A DNA stretch of 64,000 bases from Lysobacter sp. HDW10 (GTDB lineage Bacteria; Pseudomonadota; Gammaproteobacteria; Xanthomonadales; Xanthomonadaceae), in the NCBI RefSeq assembly GCF_011300685.1, contig NZ_CP049864.1:310001-374000 (forward strand), given 5' to 3'. Shown here piece by piece: positions 19,181-28,973 of the stretch. The notes beneath the pieces are model-generated. The model did no database searches. It saw nothing but the letters and a program-made list of their open reading frames with translations, and had not been told where the DNA came from. Each line of letters starts with the position of its first letter. Position 1 is the first letter of the stretch. The position numbers and the translations under genes are program-made.

Positions 19181-20110
19181 ATGGAAACCAAGGCCAATTA
19201 CGTATTGATCGGGGCTTTCACGCTAGGCATATCGATCTTCCTGCTCTTGTTTGCCCTATGGGCGGCAAAGTTTGCATCCGATCGCACGTGGCAACGCTAT
19301 GACGTGATTTTTACTGAGCCCGTGACCGGTCTATCAGAGGGCAGCTCGGTGCAATACAACGGCATTTCCGTGGGCACGGTGGAGAAGCTCAAACTCGATG
19401 CGAAAGATCCGCGCCGTGTGATCGCGCGCTTGAAGCTCTACGCGGATGCGCCGGTAAAAAGCGATACCAAGGCCAAGATGTCGCAAGCCGGCCTCACCGG
19501 CAGCCCGTTCATTCAGTTGACCGGCGGCATGCCGAGCAGCCCGATGCTCGCGTCAGTCGACCAGCGCGAGGTGCCGGTGATTCAAACCGAGCCTTCCGCC
19601 CTTCAAAACATTGCGGACACCGCCAACAAATTGGTGGCGCGCATGGACAAGCTTTTGAGCGAAGAAAATATCAAGCGCATCGAAGACACGCTGGAAAATC
19701 TGCGTGCCGCCACCGGTGCGATCGGCGATCAGAAAGAAGACATTCGCGCACTGTTGATCAATGCACGGCAAGCCAGTGAGCAGCTGAAAGGAACGTTGAC
19801 GACCGTCGATGGCGCCGTCGTGCGTCTTGACCGTGAGGTCATCGGGAAATTGCCGGCAACGCTCGATAAGTTGGATCACGCCATTGCCGAGTTCGACAAG
19901 GCCGGCACGAATGCCAATGCTTTGATCGAAGAAAACCGAGGCCCGATCAAACAGTTCACAGGCGATGGTCTGCAGCAAATCAGTCCAGCGATTTCGGAGC
20001 TGCGCGTACTCATTCGTGACTTGCGCCGAATCTCGTTCGGGCTCGATCGCAATCCCGCCGGCTACATCTTGGGTCGTCAGCAACAAGCTAAGGAGTTCAC
20101 CCCGAAATGA
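19181..20110 (+). CDS. MlaD/MCE-domain substrate-binding protein
   Basis: Inner-membrane-anchored MCE protein of 309 residues from the ATG at 19181, preceded by AAGGA at a good distance; a TTG at 19175 overlapping the ATPase stop is less likely. One N-terminal transmembrane helix (about 8-28) is followed by an MCE beta-barrel domain (about 38-118, with VTGLSEGSSVQYNGISVGTV). A long helical region (about 140-280) ends the protein. That extension is longer than in E. coli MlaD and resembles YebT/PqiB- and LetB-type or Xanthomonas MCE proteins. It probably forms a periplasmic lipid-binding ring or needle. It overlaps the lipoprotein gene by four bases. Confidence 0.9.
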   Translation: METKANYVLIGAFTLGISIFLLLFALWAAKFASDRTWQRYDVIFTEPVTGLSEGSSVQYNGISVGTVEKLKLDAKDPRRVIARLKLYADAPVKSDTKAKMSQAGLTGSPFIQLTGGMPSSPMLASVDQREVPVIQTEPSALQNIADTANKLVARMDKLLSEENIKRIEDTLENLRAATGAIGDQKEDIRALLINARQASEQLKGTLTTVDGAVVRLDREVIGKLPATLDKLDHAIAEFDKAGTNANALIEENRGPIKQFTGDGLQQISPAISELRVLIRDLRRISFGLDRNPAGYILGRQQQAKEFTPK

Positions 20111-20709
20111 TTACGCTCAGAACCCTCGGCATGATGGCGGCAGCGTTGATGGTCTCCGCGTGCGGCATTCTGCCTGCCAAGCAAGACATCACCTTGTATG
20201 ACCTGCCGACGAATGTGACACCCGACGCGTCGTGGTCCCACACCGATGCCCAGATCACCGTGCGACGTCCAAGTGGTTTAGGCCTGATCGACAGCTCGCG
20301 CATTCTGGTTCGTCCAACCCCAAATGAGCTGCAGGTGTATGCGGGCGCCGCATGGGTGGATTCCGCGCCTGAAGTGATTCAGTCCGCCGTGGTTCAACTC
20401 TTGGAGGACAGTGACGCCACGCGCACGACGCTTCGTAGAGGCGGCGGCGTGAAGGGCGAATTCGAATTGTTGATGGACATCCGTCATTTCGAGGCGGATT
20501 ACTCGGGTGCGAGCACACCGACGGTTGTCGTGGAGATCTCTGCCAAATTGGTGAACAACGCAGCACGTGGCGTCGTCGAGAACCGCGTGTTCAGAGCGAC
20601 CGCACCTGCGGCGGGGACGGATGTGGCGCAAGTCGTTGCCGCGTTTGATAGGGCCCTGTCGAAGGCCTCTTTTGACATCGCAGGCTGGACCTTGCAGAAC
20701 GCACGCTAA
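20107..20709 (+). CDS. PqiC-like ABC transport auxiliary lipoprotein
   Basis: Outer-membrane lipoprotein of 200 residues belonging to the ABC-type transport auxiliary component family that includes PqiC. The lipobox VSAC ends at Cys19. The mature domain has the family pattern YDL near residue 36, the RILVRPTPNELQVYAGAAWV segment around 61-80 split here, and FELLMDIRHFEADYSG near 117. The start ATGA overlaps the MCE protein stop, so the protein is made with its partner. It probably docks the MCE tunnel to the outer membrane, as PqiC does for PqiB. It is the last gene of the operon; no clear intrinsic terminator follows. Confidence 0.87.
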   Translation: MITLRTLGMMAAALMVSACGILPAKQDITLYDLPTNVTPDASWSHTDAQITVRRPSGLGLIDSSRILVRPTPNELQVYAGAAWVDSAPEVIQSAVVQLLEDSDATRTTLRRGGGVKGEFELLMDIRHFEADYSGASTPTVVVEISAKLVNNAARGVVENRVFRATAPAAGTDVAQVVAAFDRALSKASFDIAGWTLQNAR

Positions 20710-20764
20710 GTCTTGCGCCACTGCACCCGATTGGATGCAGGGTGAGCCGTGATTGCCGAGCCAT

Positions 20765-20770
20765 TACAAT
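20765..20770 (+). promoter_or_regulatory. Candidate -10 element (TACAAT) for ETF-QO gene
   Basis: CATTACAATG lies 31 bases before the ETF-QO ATG, in the 91-base gap after the Mla operon. Transcription from about 20777 would leave a short leader with GAGGTGG at 20787-20793 as Shine-Dalgarno. No strong -35 hexamer is visible. Confidence 0.5.
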
Positions 20771-20800
20771 GTTGGGCATGAACATTGAGGTGGATGCGCC

Positions 20801-22417
20801 ATGGAATCGATAGAACGCGACGTAATGGAATTTGATGTCGTTGTCGTGGGCGCAGGCCCCGCCGGCCTCTCTTTCGCCATTCACCTCAAACAGCTGAAAC
20901 CTGAGATTTCGGTGTGCGTCTTGGAAAAAGGCGCCACTGTAGGCGCGCACATCCTCTCCGGTGCTGTGATCGAGCCGGGCCCGTTGGACGCCCTCCTCCC
21001 GGGTTGGCGCGACAATCCGCCGCCAGTCTGCGTGCCTGCTAAAGAAGATGAGTTCTGGCTGCTCAGCAAGGAAGGTCAGCGCAAGCTACCCTTGCCGCCG
21101 GGCATGCACAACGCCGGCAATTTCATTGTCAGTTTAGGTGCGATGTGCGCTTGGCTTGCACCGCAGGCAGAGGCGCTTGGCGTGGAAGTGTTTGCCGGCT
21201 TCGCAGCGTCTGAAGCCTTGGTGGATGACAGCGGTCGCGTCATCGGTGTGCGCATTGGTGATATGGGCATTGCCAAAGACGGCACACACAAGCCCAGTTT
21301 CACCGCCGGCATTGATATCCACGCCAAAGTCACCGTGCTTGCCGAAGGCGCGCGAGGCAGCATCAGCAAACAGTTGGTCAAGCAATTCAAGCTGGACGCC
21401 GACTGTGATGCGCAAAGTTATTCAATCGGCATCAAAGAGCTTTGGCAAGTTGATGCGTCACGTGTCTCGCCAGGCAAGATCGTTCACACCTTGGGTTGGC
21501 CTGCCGACAATGCAACGTATGCCGGCAGCTTCATTTATCACTTGGAAGGCGGACGCGTTGCACTCGGTTACGTGAGTGGCCTTGATTACAAAGATCCGGA
21601 ATACAAGCCTTGGGAAGCCTTCCAGCAGTGGAAAGCGCACCCCTTGGTGGCGTCGTTACTTGAAGGCGGCAGTATCGTTTCAGCAGGTGCGCGCGCGATT
21701 GTCACGGGCGGGTATCAATCCTTGCCGAAGACAGAATTGCCGGGCGCACTTTTCATCGGCGACTGCGCCGGTTTGTTGAACGTGCCGAAAGTGAAAGGCA
21801 CGCACCAAGCGATTCGTAGCGGCATGCTCGCTGCGAAACATTTGGCGGAATCCAATGGCGAGAATGCATTGGGTTTTGATGCCAAGCTGCGTGATTCAGA
21901 AATTTATGCCGAGCTGCGCAAAGTCCGCAACATCAAGCCCGGCTTTAAGAAAGGGTTTTGGTTTGGCATGTTCAATGCCGCGTGGGAAACCGCAACAGCA
22001 GGTTTGTCGCCTTGGACACTCAAACAAAAAGCCGACTGGGATTCGCTGGATCGCTTAGGCACGGCTGAACCCGAGCGCGACTACGTGACGCGCACGCTTG
22101 CGCCACGTGATCGATTGCAAGGTGTGTACTTCGCCGCCACCTCGCACGATGAAGACCAACCGATCCATTTGAAGGTGGCCGACACCGATATCTGTGCAAC
22201 GCGTTGTGTCGAAGAGTACGACAACCCGTGTACGCGCTTCTGCCCTGCAGCGGTGTACGAAATGGTCGCCGATGAATCAATGCCGCATGGCAAACGTCTA
22301 CAAATCAATGCTGCGAATTGCGTGCATTGCAAAACATGTGACATCAAAGATCCCTACGAGATCATCACTTGGACGACGCCGGAAGGCGGTTCCGGACCCA
22401 ACTACCAGAATCTTTGA
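20801..22417 (+). CDS. Electron transfer flavoprotein-ubiquinone oxidoreductase
   Basis: Membrane-associated flavo-iron-sulfur enzyme that passes electrons from ETF to ubiquinone. The 538-residue protein has a FAD Rossmann motif GAGPAG at 17-22, a central ubiquinone-binding region (GYVSGLDYKDPEY) and a C-terminal 4Fe-4S domain. That domain has cysteines at CATRCVEEYDNPCTRFCP and CVHCKTCDIKDP. The ATG at 20801 is preceded by GAGGTGG. The electron donor EtfBA is encoded about 5 kb away on the same strand (27280-28973). It converges with the mutarotase gene, nine bases apart, without a visible terminator. Confidence 0.95.
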   Translation: MESIERDVMEFDVVVVGAGPAGLSFAIHLKQLKPEISVCVLEKGATVGAHILSGAVIEPGPLDALLPGWRDNPPPVCVPAKEDEFWLLSKEGQRKLPLPPGMHNAGNFIVSLGAMCAWLAPQAEALGVEVFAGFAASEALVDDSGRVIGVRIGDMGIAKDGTHKPSFTAGIDIHAKVTVLAEGARGSISKQLVKQFKLDADCDAQSYSIGIKELWQVDASRVSPGKIVHTLGWPADNATYAGSFIYHLEGGRVALGYVSGLDYKDPEYKPWEAFQQWKAHPLVASLLEGGSIVSAGARAIVTGGYQSLPKTELPGALFIGDCAGLLNVPKVKGTHQAIRSGMLAAKHLAESNGENALGFDAKLRDSEIYAELRKVRNIKPGFKKGFWFGMFNAAWETATAGLSPWTLKQKADWDSLDRLGTAEPERDYVTRTLAPRDRLQGVYFAATSHDEDQPIHLKVADTDICATRCVEEYDNPCTRFCPAAVYEMVADESMPHGKRLQINAANCVHCKTCDIKDPYEIITWTTPEGGSGPNYQNL

Positions 22418-22426
22418 TCGTGTGAC

Positions 22427-23227
22427 CTAAGCGTCTTCCACGTGAAGGCGCTGATGTCCATACCAAGTATCCCAAGCCGGCAGTTCGACCGGCGGCATGA
22501 TTTGCGCAGCTTCCAGGCATAGGAAGTTGCGCCATTCGTCGCCGCTGAGATCCTTCAAATCGCGCGCCAAGTCTGGCCCCGGATTCCAAACGACCGTATC
22601 TGAAAAGCCCTGCTGTTCGATGATCGTTCTTGTTGCGCCATCGACGAGCGTGAGTTGATTCGGTGCATTGGCATACACGCGGTCGACGTTGACCGGCCCG
22701 GACAATACTTCGTGAGAAGGTCCTTGGCGAGCGAGCCCCTGCAAGGCGTCATACCACACGCCGCGTTCGAGCCCCAAAAGTTGCGCGTTGGCGACATCAT
22801 CAACGCGCAAGTACGTGTGTAGACCGCAGGTGAACTGCATCAGCTCGGAACTCGAATTGATCACAGAGAAGTAGATGCCAATTGCATTGCTCTCAAGCTG
22901 GACACGCAATCGCACATCTGCAGCGGGTATGACCTCGTCCTGTTCCAAGGCGAGGCAAAACAACACAAAATCGTCGCCCCGCTCGTCCAACACCCAATCA
23001 AGATGACGAACCACGCCATGCTTGGGTCCGTCGCCGAACAGTCCGAACTGCGGGAATAGAACGGGAATGCCGCCATGCGGCGCATTGCGTTCATTGGCGA
23101 CCGCGCTGGCAGGCATAAACAATCGCGCCTTGCCATTGCAAATCCAACTCAGCACGCGCGCACCGAACGGCGAAACGGCCGCAGTGCTGCGGCCGTCTCT
23201 AGACATCAATTCGATGACTTCGTTCAC
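22427..23227 (-). CDS. D-hexose-6-phosphate mutarotase (YeaD family)
   Basis: Aldose 1-epimerase-fold enzyme predicted to interconvert alpha and beta anomers of hexose 6-phosphates. The 266-residue protein has the YeaD-type motifs FGARVLSW near 21, [16 protein letters not shown] near 46, the catalytic His region (CGLHTYLRV, about 134-142) and the Glu general base region ([16 protein letters not shown]) near the C-terminus. Its start ATGA overlaps the scoB stop, so it ends the scoA-scoB-mutarotase operon; a link between ketone-body CoA transfer and hexose anomers is not obvious. Confidence 0.85.
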   Translation of the reverse strand: MNEVIELMSRDGRSTAAVSPFGARVLSWICNGKARLFMPASAVANERNAPHGGIPVLFPQFGLFGDGPKHGVVRHLDWVLDERGDDFVLFCLALEQDEVIPAADVRLRVQLESNAIGIYFSVINSSSELMQFTCGLHTYLRVDDVANAQLLGLERGVWYDALQGLARQGPSHEVLSGPVNVDRVYANAPNQLTLVDGATRTIIEQQGFSDTVVWNPGPDLARDLKDLSGDEWRNFLCLEAAQIMPPVELPAWDTWYGHQRLHVEDA

Positions 23228-23853
23228 GCGACGAAAGGAACGCCCGTCTTTTCTTGCGCTTCGTCTCGGCTCACGCCTTCTGCAAGCTCTGCGACCGACA
23301 AACCTTTCGGTGTCACGTCAAACACGCCAAGCTCAGTGATGATGCGATTCACCACGCCAACACCGGTCAAAGGCAAGGTGCATTCCGGCAGAATTTTTGA
23401 AGAACCTGATTTGGTGGTGTGCTCCATCAAGACGACGACCCGCTTGACGCCGGCCACCAAATCCATCGCACCGCCCATGCCCTTCACCATTTTTCCGGGC
23501 ACCATCCAGTTCGCCAAGTCACCTTTATCGGTGACTTCCATAGCGCCCAAGATGGCGAGGTCAATGTGGCCGCCGCGAATCATTGCAAACGAATCATGGC
23601 TGCCGAAGAAACTCGCGCCTGGCATCGCTGTGACGGTTTGTTTGCCTGCATTGATCAGGTCTGCGTCTAGTTCGGCTTCTGTCGGAAACGGGCCAATACC
23701 GAGCAAGCCATTTTCACTTTGCAGCCAAACATTCATGCCATCGGGAATGTAGTTCGCGACCATGGTCGGCAAGCCGATGCCGAGGTTGACGTAGGCGCCG
23801 TCGGTCAGTTCTTTCGAGGCGCGTTGCGCCATCTCTTCACGGGTCCAGGCCAT
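23224..23853 (-). CDS. scoB: 3-oxoacid CoA-transferase subunit B
   Basis: Beta subunit of succinyl-CoA:3-ketoacid CoA transferase, which activates acetoacetate with succinyl-CoA. The 209-residue protein begins with [26 protein letters not shown] in parts and contains [14 protein letters not shown] near 65, where Glu67 is the expected catalytic glutamate forming the CoA thioester. The conserved [15 protein letters not shown] follows. Its start shares the base 23853 with the end of scoA, giving tight coupling. The substrate is assigned by family; other short 3-oxoacids are possible. Confidence 0.92.
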   Translation of the reverse strand: MAWTREEMAQRASKELTDGAYVNLGIGLPTMVANYIPDGMNVWLQSENGLLGIGPFPTEAELDADLINAGKQTVTAMPGASFFGSHDSFAMIRGGHIDLAILGAMEVTDKGDLANWMVPGKMVKGMGGAMDLVAGVKRVVVLMEHTTKSGSSKILPECTLPLTGVGVVNRIITELGVFDVTPKGLSVAELAEGVSRDEAQEKTGVPFVA

Positions 23854-24566
23854 TACTTGCTCTCCTCGGCACGCAAGGTGCGTTGCTCGATACGCTTTTC
23901 CGGATGTGCATTTACGACAATGCGATCGACGAAGATTCCGGGTAAATGCACTTGATCCGGATCGAGCGCGCCGACTTCAACCAACTCTTCCACTTCAACA
24001 ATGCAGAGGTTGCCAGCCATCGCGCAAGCGGGATTGAAGTTACGCGCTGTCTTACGGAACACGAGATTGCCGGCCTTGTCGGCTTTCCATGCTTTCACCA
24101 AAGAAACGTCTGCCTTCAGTGCGGTTTCCAACACGTACCAGCGCCCGTCAATTTCGCGCGTTTCCTTGCCTTCTGCCACGATGGTGCCGTAGCCAGTTGC
24201 AGTAAAGAACGCGGGGATTCCGGCGCCACCGGCACGCAGACGTTCTGCCAAGGTGCCTTGCGGATTGAATTCCAGTTCGAGCTCGCCACCCAAATATTGA
24301 CGCTCGAACTCTTTGTTCTCACCCACATAGGACGAGATCATTTTCTTGATTTGGCGCGTTGCCAAGAGTTGGCCCAGACCAAAGCCGTCGACACCGGCAT
24401 TATTCGAAATGGCGGTCAGCCCTGTGACACCTGAGTCACGCAGCGCGGCAATCAGCGCTTCCGGAATACCGCAGAGACCGAAACCACCGACGGCGAGCGT
24501 CTGTCCGTCGGCGACTGCGCCCTTGAGTGCCGCATCGGCACTCTCATAGACCTTCGAAGCTTGCAT
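23853..24566 (-). CDS. scoA: 3-oxoacid CoA-transferase subunit A
   Basis: Alpha subunit of the same CoA transferase, 237 residues. It shows the CoA-binding pattern [13 protein letters not shown] near 27-39, [12 protein letters not shown] near 54 and the [11 protein letters not shown] segment near 117. It opens the scoA-scoB-mutarotase operon on the minus strand. The 87 bases between it and rfbC hold no gene that I can see. Confidence 0.93.
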   Translation of the reverse strand: MQASKVYESADAALKGAVADGQTLAVGGFGLCGIPEALIAALRDSGVTGLTAISNNAGVDGFGLGQLLATRQIKKMISSYVGENKEFERQYLGGELELEFNPQGTLAERLRAGGAGIPAFFTATGYGTIVAEGKETREIDGRWYVLETALKADVSLVKAWKADKAGNLVFRKTARNFNPACAMAGNLCIVEVEELVEVGALDPDQVHLPGIFVDRIVVNAHPEKRIEQRTLRAEESK

Positions 24567-24653
24567 TTCCTTCCTTCAGGGCTGGATGAATCCTTCGATT
24601 CTACCAGCCAGAGGTCAAGCAACCCTCGTACCTTGGTCCACTGATCGCAGAGA

Positions 24654-25217
24654 TCAAGGCTGATAAATGGGCAAGCGTTCCTGCGGGATATCTCGCAACA
24701 AAGGTGCAATCGTGTCCTTGCCCGACAGCGACGGCGCGCGCCCATCCAACGGCCAAGCGATGTTCAAGTCCGGGTCATTCCATGCGATGTTGGCATCCGC
24801 CTGCGCGTCGTATGTCTCGGTGCAGAGATAGCTGAAGATGGCGGATTTACTCAATACAACAAACCCGTGCGCAAACCCTTCTGGAATCCAAAAGTGCCTT
24901 TTGTTGTCGGCACTCAAATGCATTCCGGTCCACTGACCAAACGTGGGCGAACCTCGACGAATATCGACGGCAACATCCCACACCTCGCCTTCGATGACCG
25001 AAACAAATTTGCCTTGCGGCTTTGGCCATTGGTAGTGAAGCCCTCTCAGAACGCCTTGTGCGGAAGACGAGACATTGCCCTGCTTCCAGACCAAGTCCAA
25101 GCCAAGCGGGCGAAGCTTATCGGCATTAAATGATTCGTAGAAGTAGCCTCGATCATCACCGAATACCTTCGGCTCAAAGATCAAACACCCCGGCAATTCA
25201 GATTCGATCACGTTCAT
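24654..25217 (-). CDS. rfbC: dTDP-4-dehydrorhamnose 3,5-epimerase
   Basis: Cupin-fold epimerase that converts dTDP-4-keto-6-deoxyglucose to dTDP-4-keto-L-rhamnose. The 187-residue protein has typical motifs: [17 protein letters not shown] (15-31), VLRGLHYQ with the catalytic His near 63, and the [18 protein letters not shown] stretch near 105-125. Its start overlaps the rfbA stop (ATGA). The expected next gene, rfbD (dTDP-4-dehydrorhamnose reductase), is absent; scoA follows instead. L-rhamnose synthesis would therefore need an rfbD elsewhere. Confidence 0.95.
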   Translation of the reverse strand: MNVIESELPGCLIFEPKVFGDDRGYFYESFNADKLRPLGLDLVWKQGNVSSSAQGVLRGLHYQWPKPQGKFVSVIEGEVWDVAVDIRRGSPTFGQWTGMHLSADNKRHFWIPEGFAHGFVVLSKSAIFSYLCTETYDAQADANIAWNDPDLNIAWPLDGRAPSLSGKDTIAPLLRDIPQERLPIYQP

Positions 25218-26098
25218 GGCACATAGCCCCGCTTCGGCAATTGCATCAAGTATTGACCGTAACCGTTTTTGGCCAAGGGCTTCGCCAAATCCATGAGCTG
25301 GGATTCCGTAATCCAGCCGTTATTGAATGCAATCTCTTCCGGACAGCACACGCGCAAACCTTGTCGCGCTTCAATTGTCTCAATGTAGTTGGCGGCTTCC
25401 AGCAGCGACCGATGGGTGCCGGTATCCAACCACGCGTAGCCCCGCCCCAATTGCTCAAGGTGCAGCGCGTTCTCTTCGAGGTACACCTTATTCAAATCGG
25501 TAATTTCCAATTCGCCACGCGGTGAAGGCTTGAGTGCTTTGGCGAATTCCGGTGCGCGTCCGTCGTAGAAATACAAACCCGTCACGGCATAGTTGGAACG
25601 TGGCGCGGTCGGCTTTTCCTCTAGTCCGATCACTTTGCCCGCTGCATCGAATTCGGCGACACCGTAGCGCTCGGGATCTTGCACCCAATAACCGAACACG
25701 GTGGCACCTTCGGGACGCGCATCTGAGCGCTTCAACATCGCCGTCAAACCCGGACCGTGGAAAATGTTGTCGCCCAAGACCAAACAACTCGGTGCGCCCG
25801 CTAAGAACGATTCGCCTAAGACGAAGGCCTGCGCCAATCCATCGGGACTGGGTTGCGCAACATATTCAAAGCGCATGCCCCACTGGCTTCCGTCGCCCAT
25901 CAAAGTCTTAAACAAGGCTTGTTCGTGCGGCGTATTGATGATCAGCACTTCACGAATACCTGCCAGCATCAACACGCTGAGCGGGTAATAGATCATCGGC
26001 TTGTCGTATACCGGCAATAGCTGTTTGCTGATGCCTTGGGTGATCGGATAGAGGCGCGTGCCTGAGCCGCCCGCGAGAATGATGCCCTTGCGATCCAT
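25214..26098 (-). CDS. rfbA: Glucose-1-phosphate thymidylyltransferase
   Basis: Makes dTDP-glucose from glucose 1-phosphate and dTTP. From the ATG at 26098, preceded by AAGGAG, it has 294 residues. The nucleotide-binding signature GGSGTRLYP lies at about 10-18, then [16 protein letters not shown], with VLGDNIFHG near 105 and [15 protein letters not shown] near 162. A frame opening at 26146 is longer but lacks family support. It lies in rfbB-rfbA-rfbC (ten bases after rfbB, four-base overlap with rfbC). It should feed both dTDP-rhamnose and, through the WecE-like enzyme at 35844, a dTDP-amino-dideoxyhexose. Confidence 0.96.
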   Translation of the reverse strand: MDRKGIILAGGSGTRLYPITQGISKQLLPVYDKPMIYYPLSVLMLAGIREVLIINTPHEQALFKTLMGDGSQWGMRFEYVAQPSPDGLAQAFVLGESFLAGAPSCLVLGDNIFHGPGLTAMLKRSDARPEGATVFGYWVQDPERYGVAEFDAAGKVIGLEEKPTAPRSNYAVTGLYFYDGRAPEFAKALKPSPRGELEITDLNKVYLEENALHLEQLGRGYAWLDTGTHRSLLEAANYIETIEARQGLRVCCPEEIAFNNGWITESQLMDLAKPLAKNGYGQYLMQLPKRGYVP

Positions 26099-26108
26099 GT
26101 GCGTCTCC

Positions 26109-27161
26109 TTAGGCCTGGCCGATGCGTTCAAGACGATAGCTACCATCGAGCACGCGACTCACCCATGCTTGGTTGTCGAGATACCAATCGACCGTGGCTG
26201 CGATGCCTTGTTCGAATGTGTGCGCCGGCTCCCAGCCCAGTTCACGCTTCAGTTTTGATGCGTCAATCGCGTACCGACGATCATGACCGGGACGATCTTT
26301 CACATACGTGATTTGCGAAACGTAATTTGTACCGTCTGCTTTGGGTCGGCGTTGATCGAGTAGCGCGCAGATCACATGCACAACTTCAATGTTCTGCTTT
26401 TCGGCATTACCACCCACGTTGTAGGTTTCTCCCACTTTGCCGCCTTCCAACACACGACGAATGGCACTGCAGTGATCGCCGACGTACAACCAATCGCGAA
26501 CGTTCTTTCCATCCCCGTAAATGGGCAGTGGCGCACCGGCCAAAGCCTTGGCGATGATCAAAGGAATCAATTTCTCGGGGAACTGATACTCACCGTAATT
26601 GTTGGAGCAATTGGTGGTGAGGACGGGCAAGCCATACGTATGGTGAAAGGCACGCACCAAGTGATCGGACGCTGCCTTCGATGCCGAGTACGGTGAGTTC
26701 GGGGCATACGGCGTGGTTTCGGTAAAGAGGCCGGTATCGCCCAACGAGCCATACACCTCGTCCGTCGAAACGTGGAGGAAACGGAACGCGTCTGCTGCGG
26801 CACCTTCCAAAGTCTTCCAGTAGTCGCGCGTCGCTTCGAGGAGCCCGAGGGTGCCGACCACATTGGTTTGGATGAATTCCGCAGGGCCGTCAATCGAGCG
26901 ATCGACATGGCTCTCAGCCGCGAAGTTCACCACTGCATTCGGCGTGTGCTCGGCGAGCAGACGAGACACCAAAGCGCGATCTCCAATATCGCCTTCAACG
27001 AAGACGTGGTTCGCGTTGCCTTCCAACGAGGCCAGCGTGTCTTTGTTCCCCGCGTAGGTGAGCGCATCAAGATTGATGACTTTGACGCCCTGCCGGACAG
27101 CCTCCAAGACAAAATTGCCGCCGATGAAGCCGGCACCGCCGGTAACGAGCCAAGTTGACAT
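26109..27161 (-). CDS. rfbB: dTDP-glucose 4,6-dehydratase
   Basis: Extended SDR that converts dTDP-glucose to dTDP-4-keto-6-deoxyglucose. The 350-residue protein has the NAD motif [11 protein letters not shown] (about 7-17), [12 protein letters not shown] (about 130) with the Asp-Glu pair, and the [15 protein letters not shown] active-site Tyr-Lys near 165. It opens the minus-strand operon rfbB-rfbA-rfbC and is divergent from etfB. Its keto product is the branch point between the RfbC epimerase and the WecE-like aminotransferase in the O-antigen locus. Confidence 0.96.
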   Translation of the reverse strand: MSTWLVTGGAGFIGGNFVLEAVRQGVKVINLDALTYAGNKDTLASLEGNANHVFVEGDIGDRALVSRLLAEHTPNAVVNFAAESHVDRSIDGPAEFIQTNVVGTLGLLEATRDYWKTLEGAAADAFRFLHVSTDEVYGSLGDTGLFTETTPYAPNSPYSASKAASDHLVRAFHHTYGLPVLTTNCSNNYGEYQFPEKLIPLIIAKALAGAPLPIYGDGKNVRDWLYVGDHCSAIRRVLEGGKVGETYNVGGNAEKQNIEVVHVICALLDQRRPKADGTNYVSQITYVKDRPGHDRRYAIDASKLKRELGWEPAHTFEQGIAATVDWYLDNQAWVSRVLDGSYRLERIGQA

Positions 27162-27247
27162 GCAGTTTCCTTACGAAATGGGGGATTTCTGATCGGCCAA
27201 TGATACTTGAGACCGCGTTCACACTGCCCGAATTCAGCCCCGTTCGC

Positions 27248-27253
27248 TACAAT
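27248..27253 (+). promoter_or_regulatory. Candidate -10 element (TACAAT) for etfBA and the genes behind it
   Basis: CGCTACAATAGCGGG lies 26 bases before the etfB ATG in the rfbB/etfB divergent region. A start near 27260 gives a short leader with AAAGGA as Shine-Dalgarno at about 27268-27273. No good -35 at the normal spacing is seen. Because the following genes overlap end to start, this promoter could drive everything up to about 35753. Confidence 0.5.
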
Positions 27254-27279
27254 AGCGGGCTGATTTGAAAGGATTGACC

Positions 27280-28026
27280 ATGAAGATTCTTGTGGGCTAC
27301 AAGCGGGTTGTGGACGCGAACGTACGGGTGCAGGTAAAGCCCGATGGGTCTGGGGTTGTCACTGAAGGCGTGAAGCTTTCGGCGAACCCGTTTGACGATA
27401 TCGCCCTTGAGGAGGCCTTGCGCCTTCGCGACTCTGGCAAAGCCACTGAAGTGATCGTCGCCACGCTTGCACCGGCCGACGCACAACCGCATCTTCGCAA
27501 CGGGCTCGCCATGGGCGCAAACCGCGCCATCCACGTGGTGACAGACGGCCCCGTTCAAGCATTAACGGCCGCACGCGCGTTGCTCAAGCTGATTGAAAAG
27601 GAACAGCCCGACCTCGTCTTGCTGGGTAAGCAGGCCATCGATGATGACGCAAGCCAAACCGGTCAAATGCTCGCGACCTTATGGGGTCGCCCGCAAGCAA
27701 CGTTCGCCAGCAAATTGGTCGTCGACGCTGGCAAGGCCACGGTCACCCGCGAAGTGGATGCGGGGCTGGAAACCCTTGAAATCGATCTGCCGGGCGTGGT
27801 CACGACTGACCTTCGCTTGAACGAACCGCGCTTTATCAAATTGCCCGACATCATGAAGGCCAAGAGCAAACCGCTCGAAACGATTCCGTTGGCAGACCTG
27901 GGCGTCGACGCGCATGAAGGTCTGAAGACCACGCATTTTGCCGCACCTGCGCAACGTGGCCGTGGCGTCATGGTGAAAGACGCGGCTGAACTGGTCGCAA
28001 AGCTCAAAGAGAAGGGGTTGCTCTAA
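27280..28026 (+). CDS. etfB: Electron transfer flavoprotein beta subunit
   Basis: Small subunit of the soluble heterodimeric ETF, which carries electrons from acyl-CoA and other dehydrogenases to ETF-QO. The ATG at 27280 is used (248 residues), since the upstream TTG at 27265 overlaps the Shine-Dalgarno. Typical motifs are MKILVGYKRVVDANVRV, NPFDDIALEEALRLR, and the AMP-binding region GKQAIDDDASQTGQM near 115. The stop shares a base with the etfA start. etfBA forms the conserved left border of the xanthomonad LPS locus. Confidence 0.97.
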   Translation: MKILVGYKRVVDANVRVQVKPDGSGVVTEGVKLSANPFDDIALEEALRLRDSGKATEVIVATLAPADAQPHLRNGLAMGANRAIHVVTDGPVQALTAARALLKLIEKEQPDLVLLGKQAIDDDASQTGQMLATLWGRPQATFASKLVVDAGKATVTREVDAGLETLEIDLPGVVTTDLRLNEPRFIKLPDIMKAKSKPLETIPLADLGVDAHEGLKTTHFAAPAQRGRGVMVKDAAELVAKLKEKGLL

Positions 28027-28973
28027 TGTCCAAGGTGTTAATCGTTGCAGAACATCTCGATGGCAAATTGAATGCTGCTACTGCGAAATGCGTGTCTGCG
28101 GCAAAGGCACTGAACCCAGATGGCATTGATGTCGTCGTTTTGTCCGGGGATGCCTCTGGGGTTGCCGAACAAGCTGCAAAACTTGAAGGCGTGACCAAGG
28201 TGCTCGCGGTGAGCAACTCAGCAAATGCGCATGCATTGGCACAAGTACAAGCCCCGCAAATTGCGAAGCTCGCCGCTGGCTACACACATGTCTTTGGCCC
28301 GAGCACAACCTTCGGCAAAGATTTGATGCCTTGTGTGGCCGCGCTGTTAGGTGTTGGACAAGTGTCTGACCTGATGTCAGTTGAAGGCGCCAACACGTTC
28401 AAACGCCCCATCTACGCGGGCAACGCGATTGTGACGGTTGAAACGCCGACCAACGCCACGGTCGTCGCAACAGTACGCACTGCCTCTTGGCCGCAAGCCG
28501 CCAATGGCGGTAATGCCGCCGTTGAAGAAACGACTGTTGAAGCCGAATTGCCGACGCATACTCGCTTCTTACACCTAGCCGCCGCATCGAGTGATCGCCC
28601 TGACCTACAAAGTGCCCGTCGCGTTGTCTCCGGTGGACGTGGTGTCGGCAGCGCCGAGAACTTTAAGATTATTTACGACCTGGCCGACAAGCTGGGCGCA
28701 GGTGTTGGCGCATCACGCGCAGCTGTTGATGCAGGCTATGTACCGAATGACATGCAGGTAGGTCAAACGGGCAAGATCATTGCACCTGAGCTCTACATTG
28801 CGATTGGGATTTCGGGTGCGATTCAACATTTGACCGGTATTAAAGATGCGGGAACCATTGTCGCAATCAATAAAGATGCGGACGCGGCAATTTTTGAAAT
28901 TGCAGATATCGGATTGGTCGGTGACCTGTTCGCTATCTTGCCGGAGCTGGAACAAGCTTTAGGCAGCGCATGA
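28026..28973 (+). CDS. etfA: Electron transfer flavoprotein alpha subunit
   Basis: Large FAD-binding subunit of ETF, 315 residues. The N-terminal domain (about 1-185) precedes the C-terminal FAD domain with SGGRGVGSAENF, GASRAAVDAGYVPND, VGQTGKIIAPELYIA and GISGAIQHLTGI, the classic ETF-alpha signature. The ATG overlaps the etfB stop. The TGA at 28971-28973 overlaps the ATG of the following glycosyltransferase (ATGA), which fuses the housekeeping operon to the O-antigen locus. Confidence 0.97.
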   Translation: MSKVLIVAEHLDGKLNAATAKCVSAAKALNPDGIDVVVLSGDASGVAEQAAKLEGVTKVLAVSNSANAHALAQVQAPQIAKLAAGYTHVFGPSTTFGKDLMPCVAALLGVGQVSDLMSVEGANTFKRPIYAGNAIVTVETPTNATVVATVRTASWPQAANGGNAAVEETTVEAELPTHTRFLHLAAASSDRPDLQSARRVVSGGRGVGSAENFKIIYDLADKLGAGVGASRAAVDAGYVPNDMQVGQTGKIIAPELYIAIGISGAIQHLTGIKDAGTIVAINKDADAAIFEIADIGLVGDLFAILPELEQALGSA

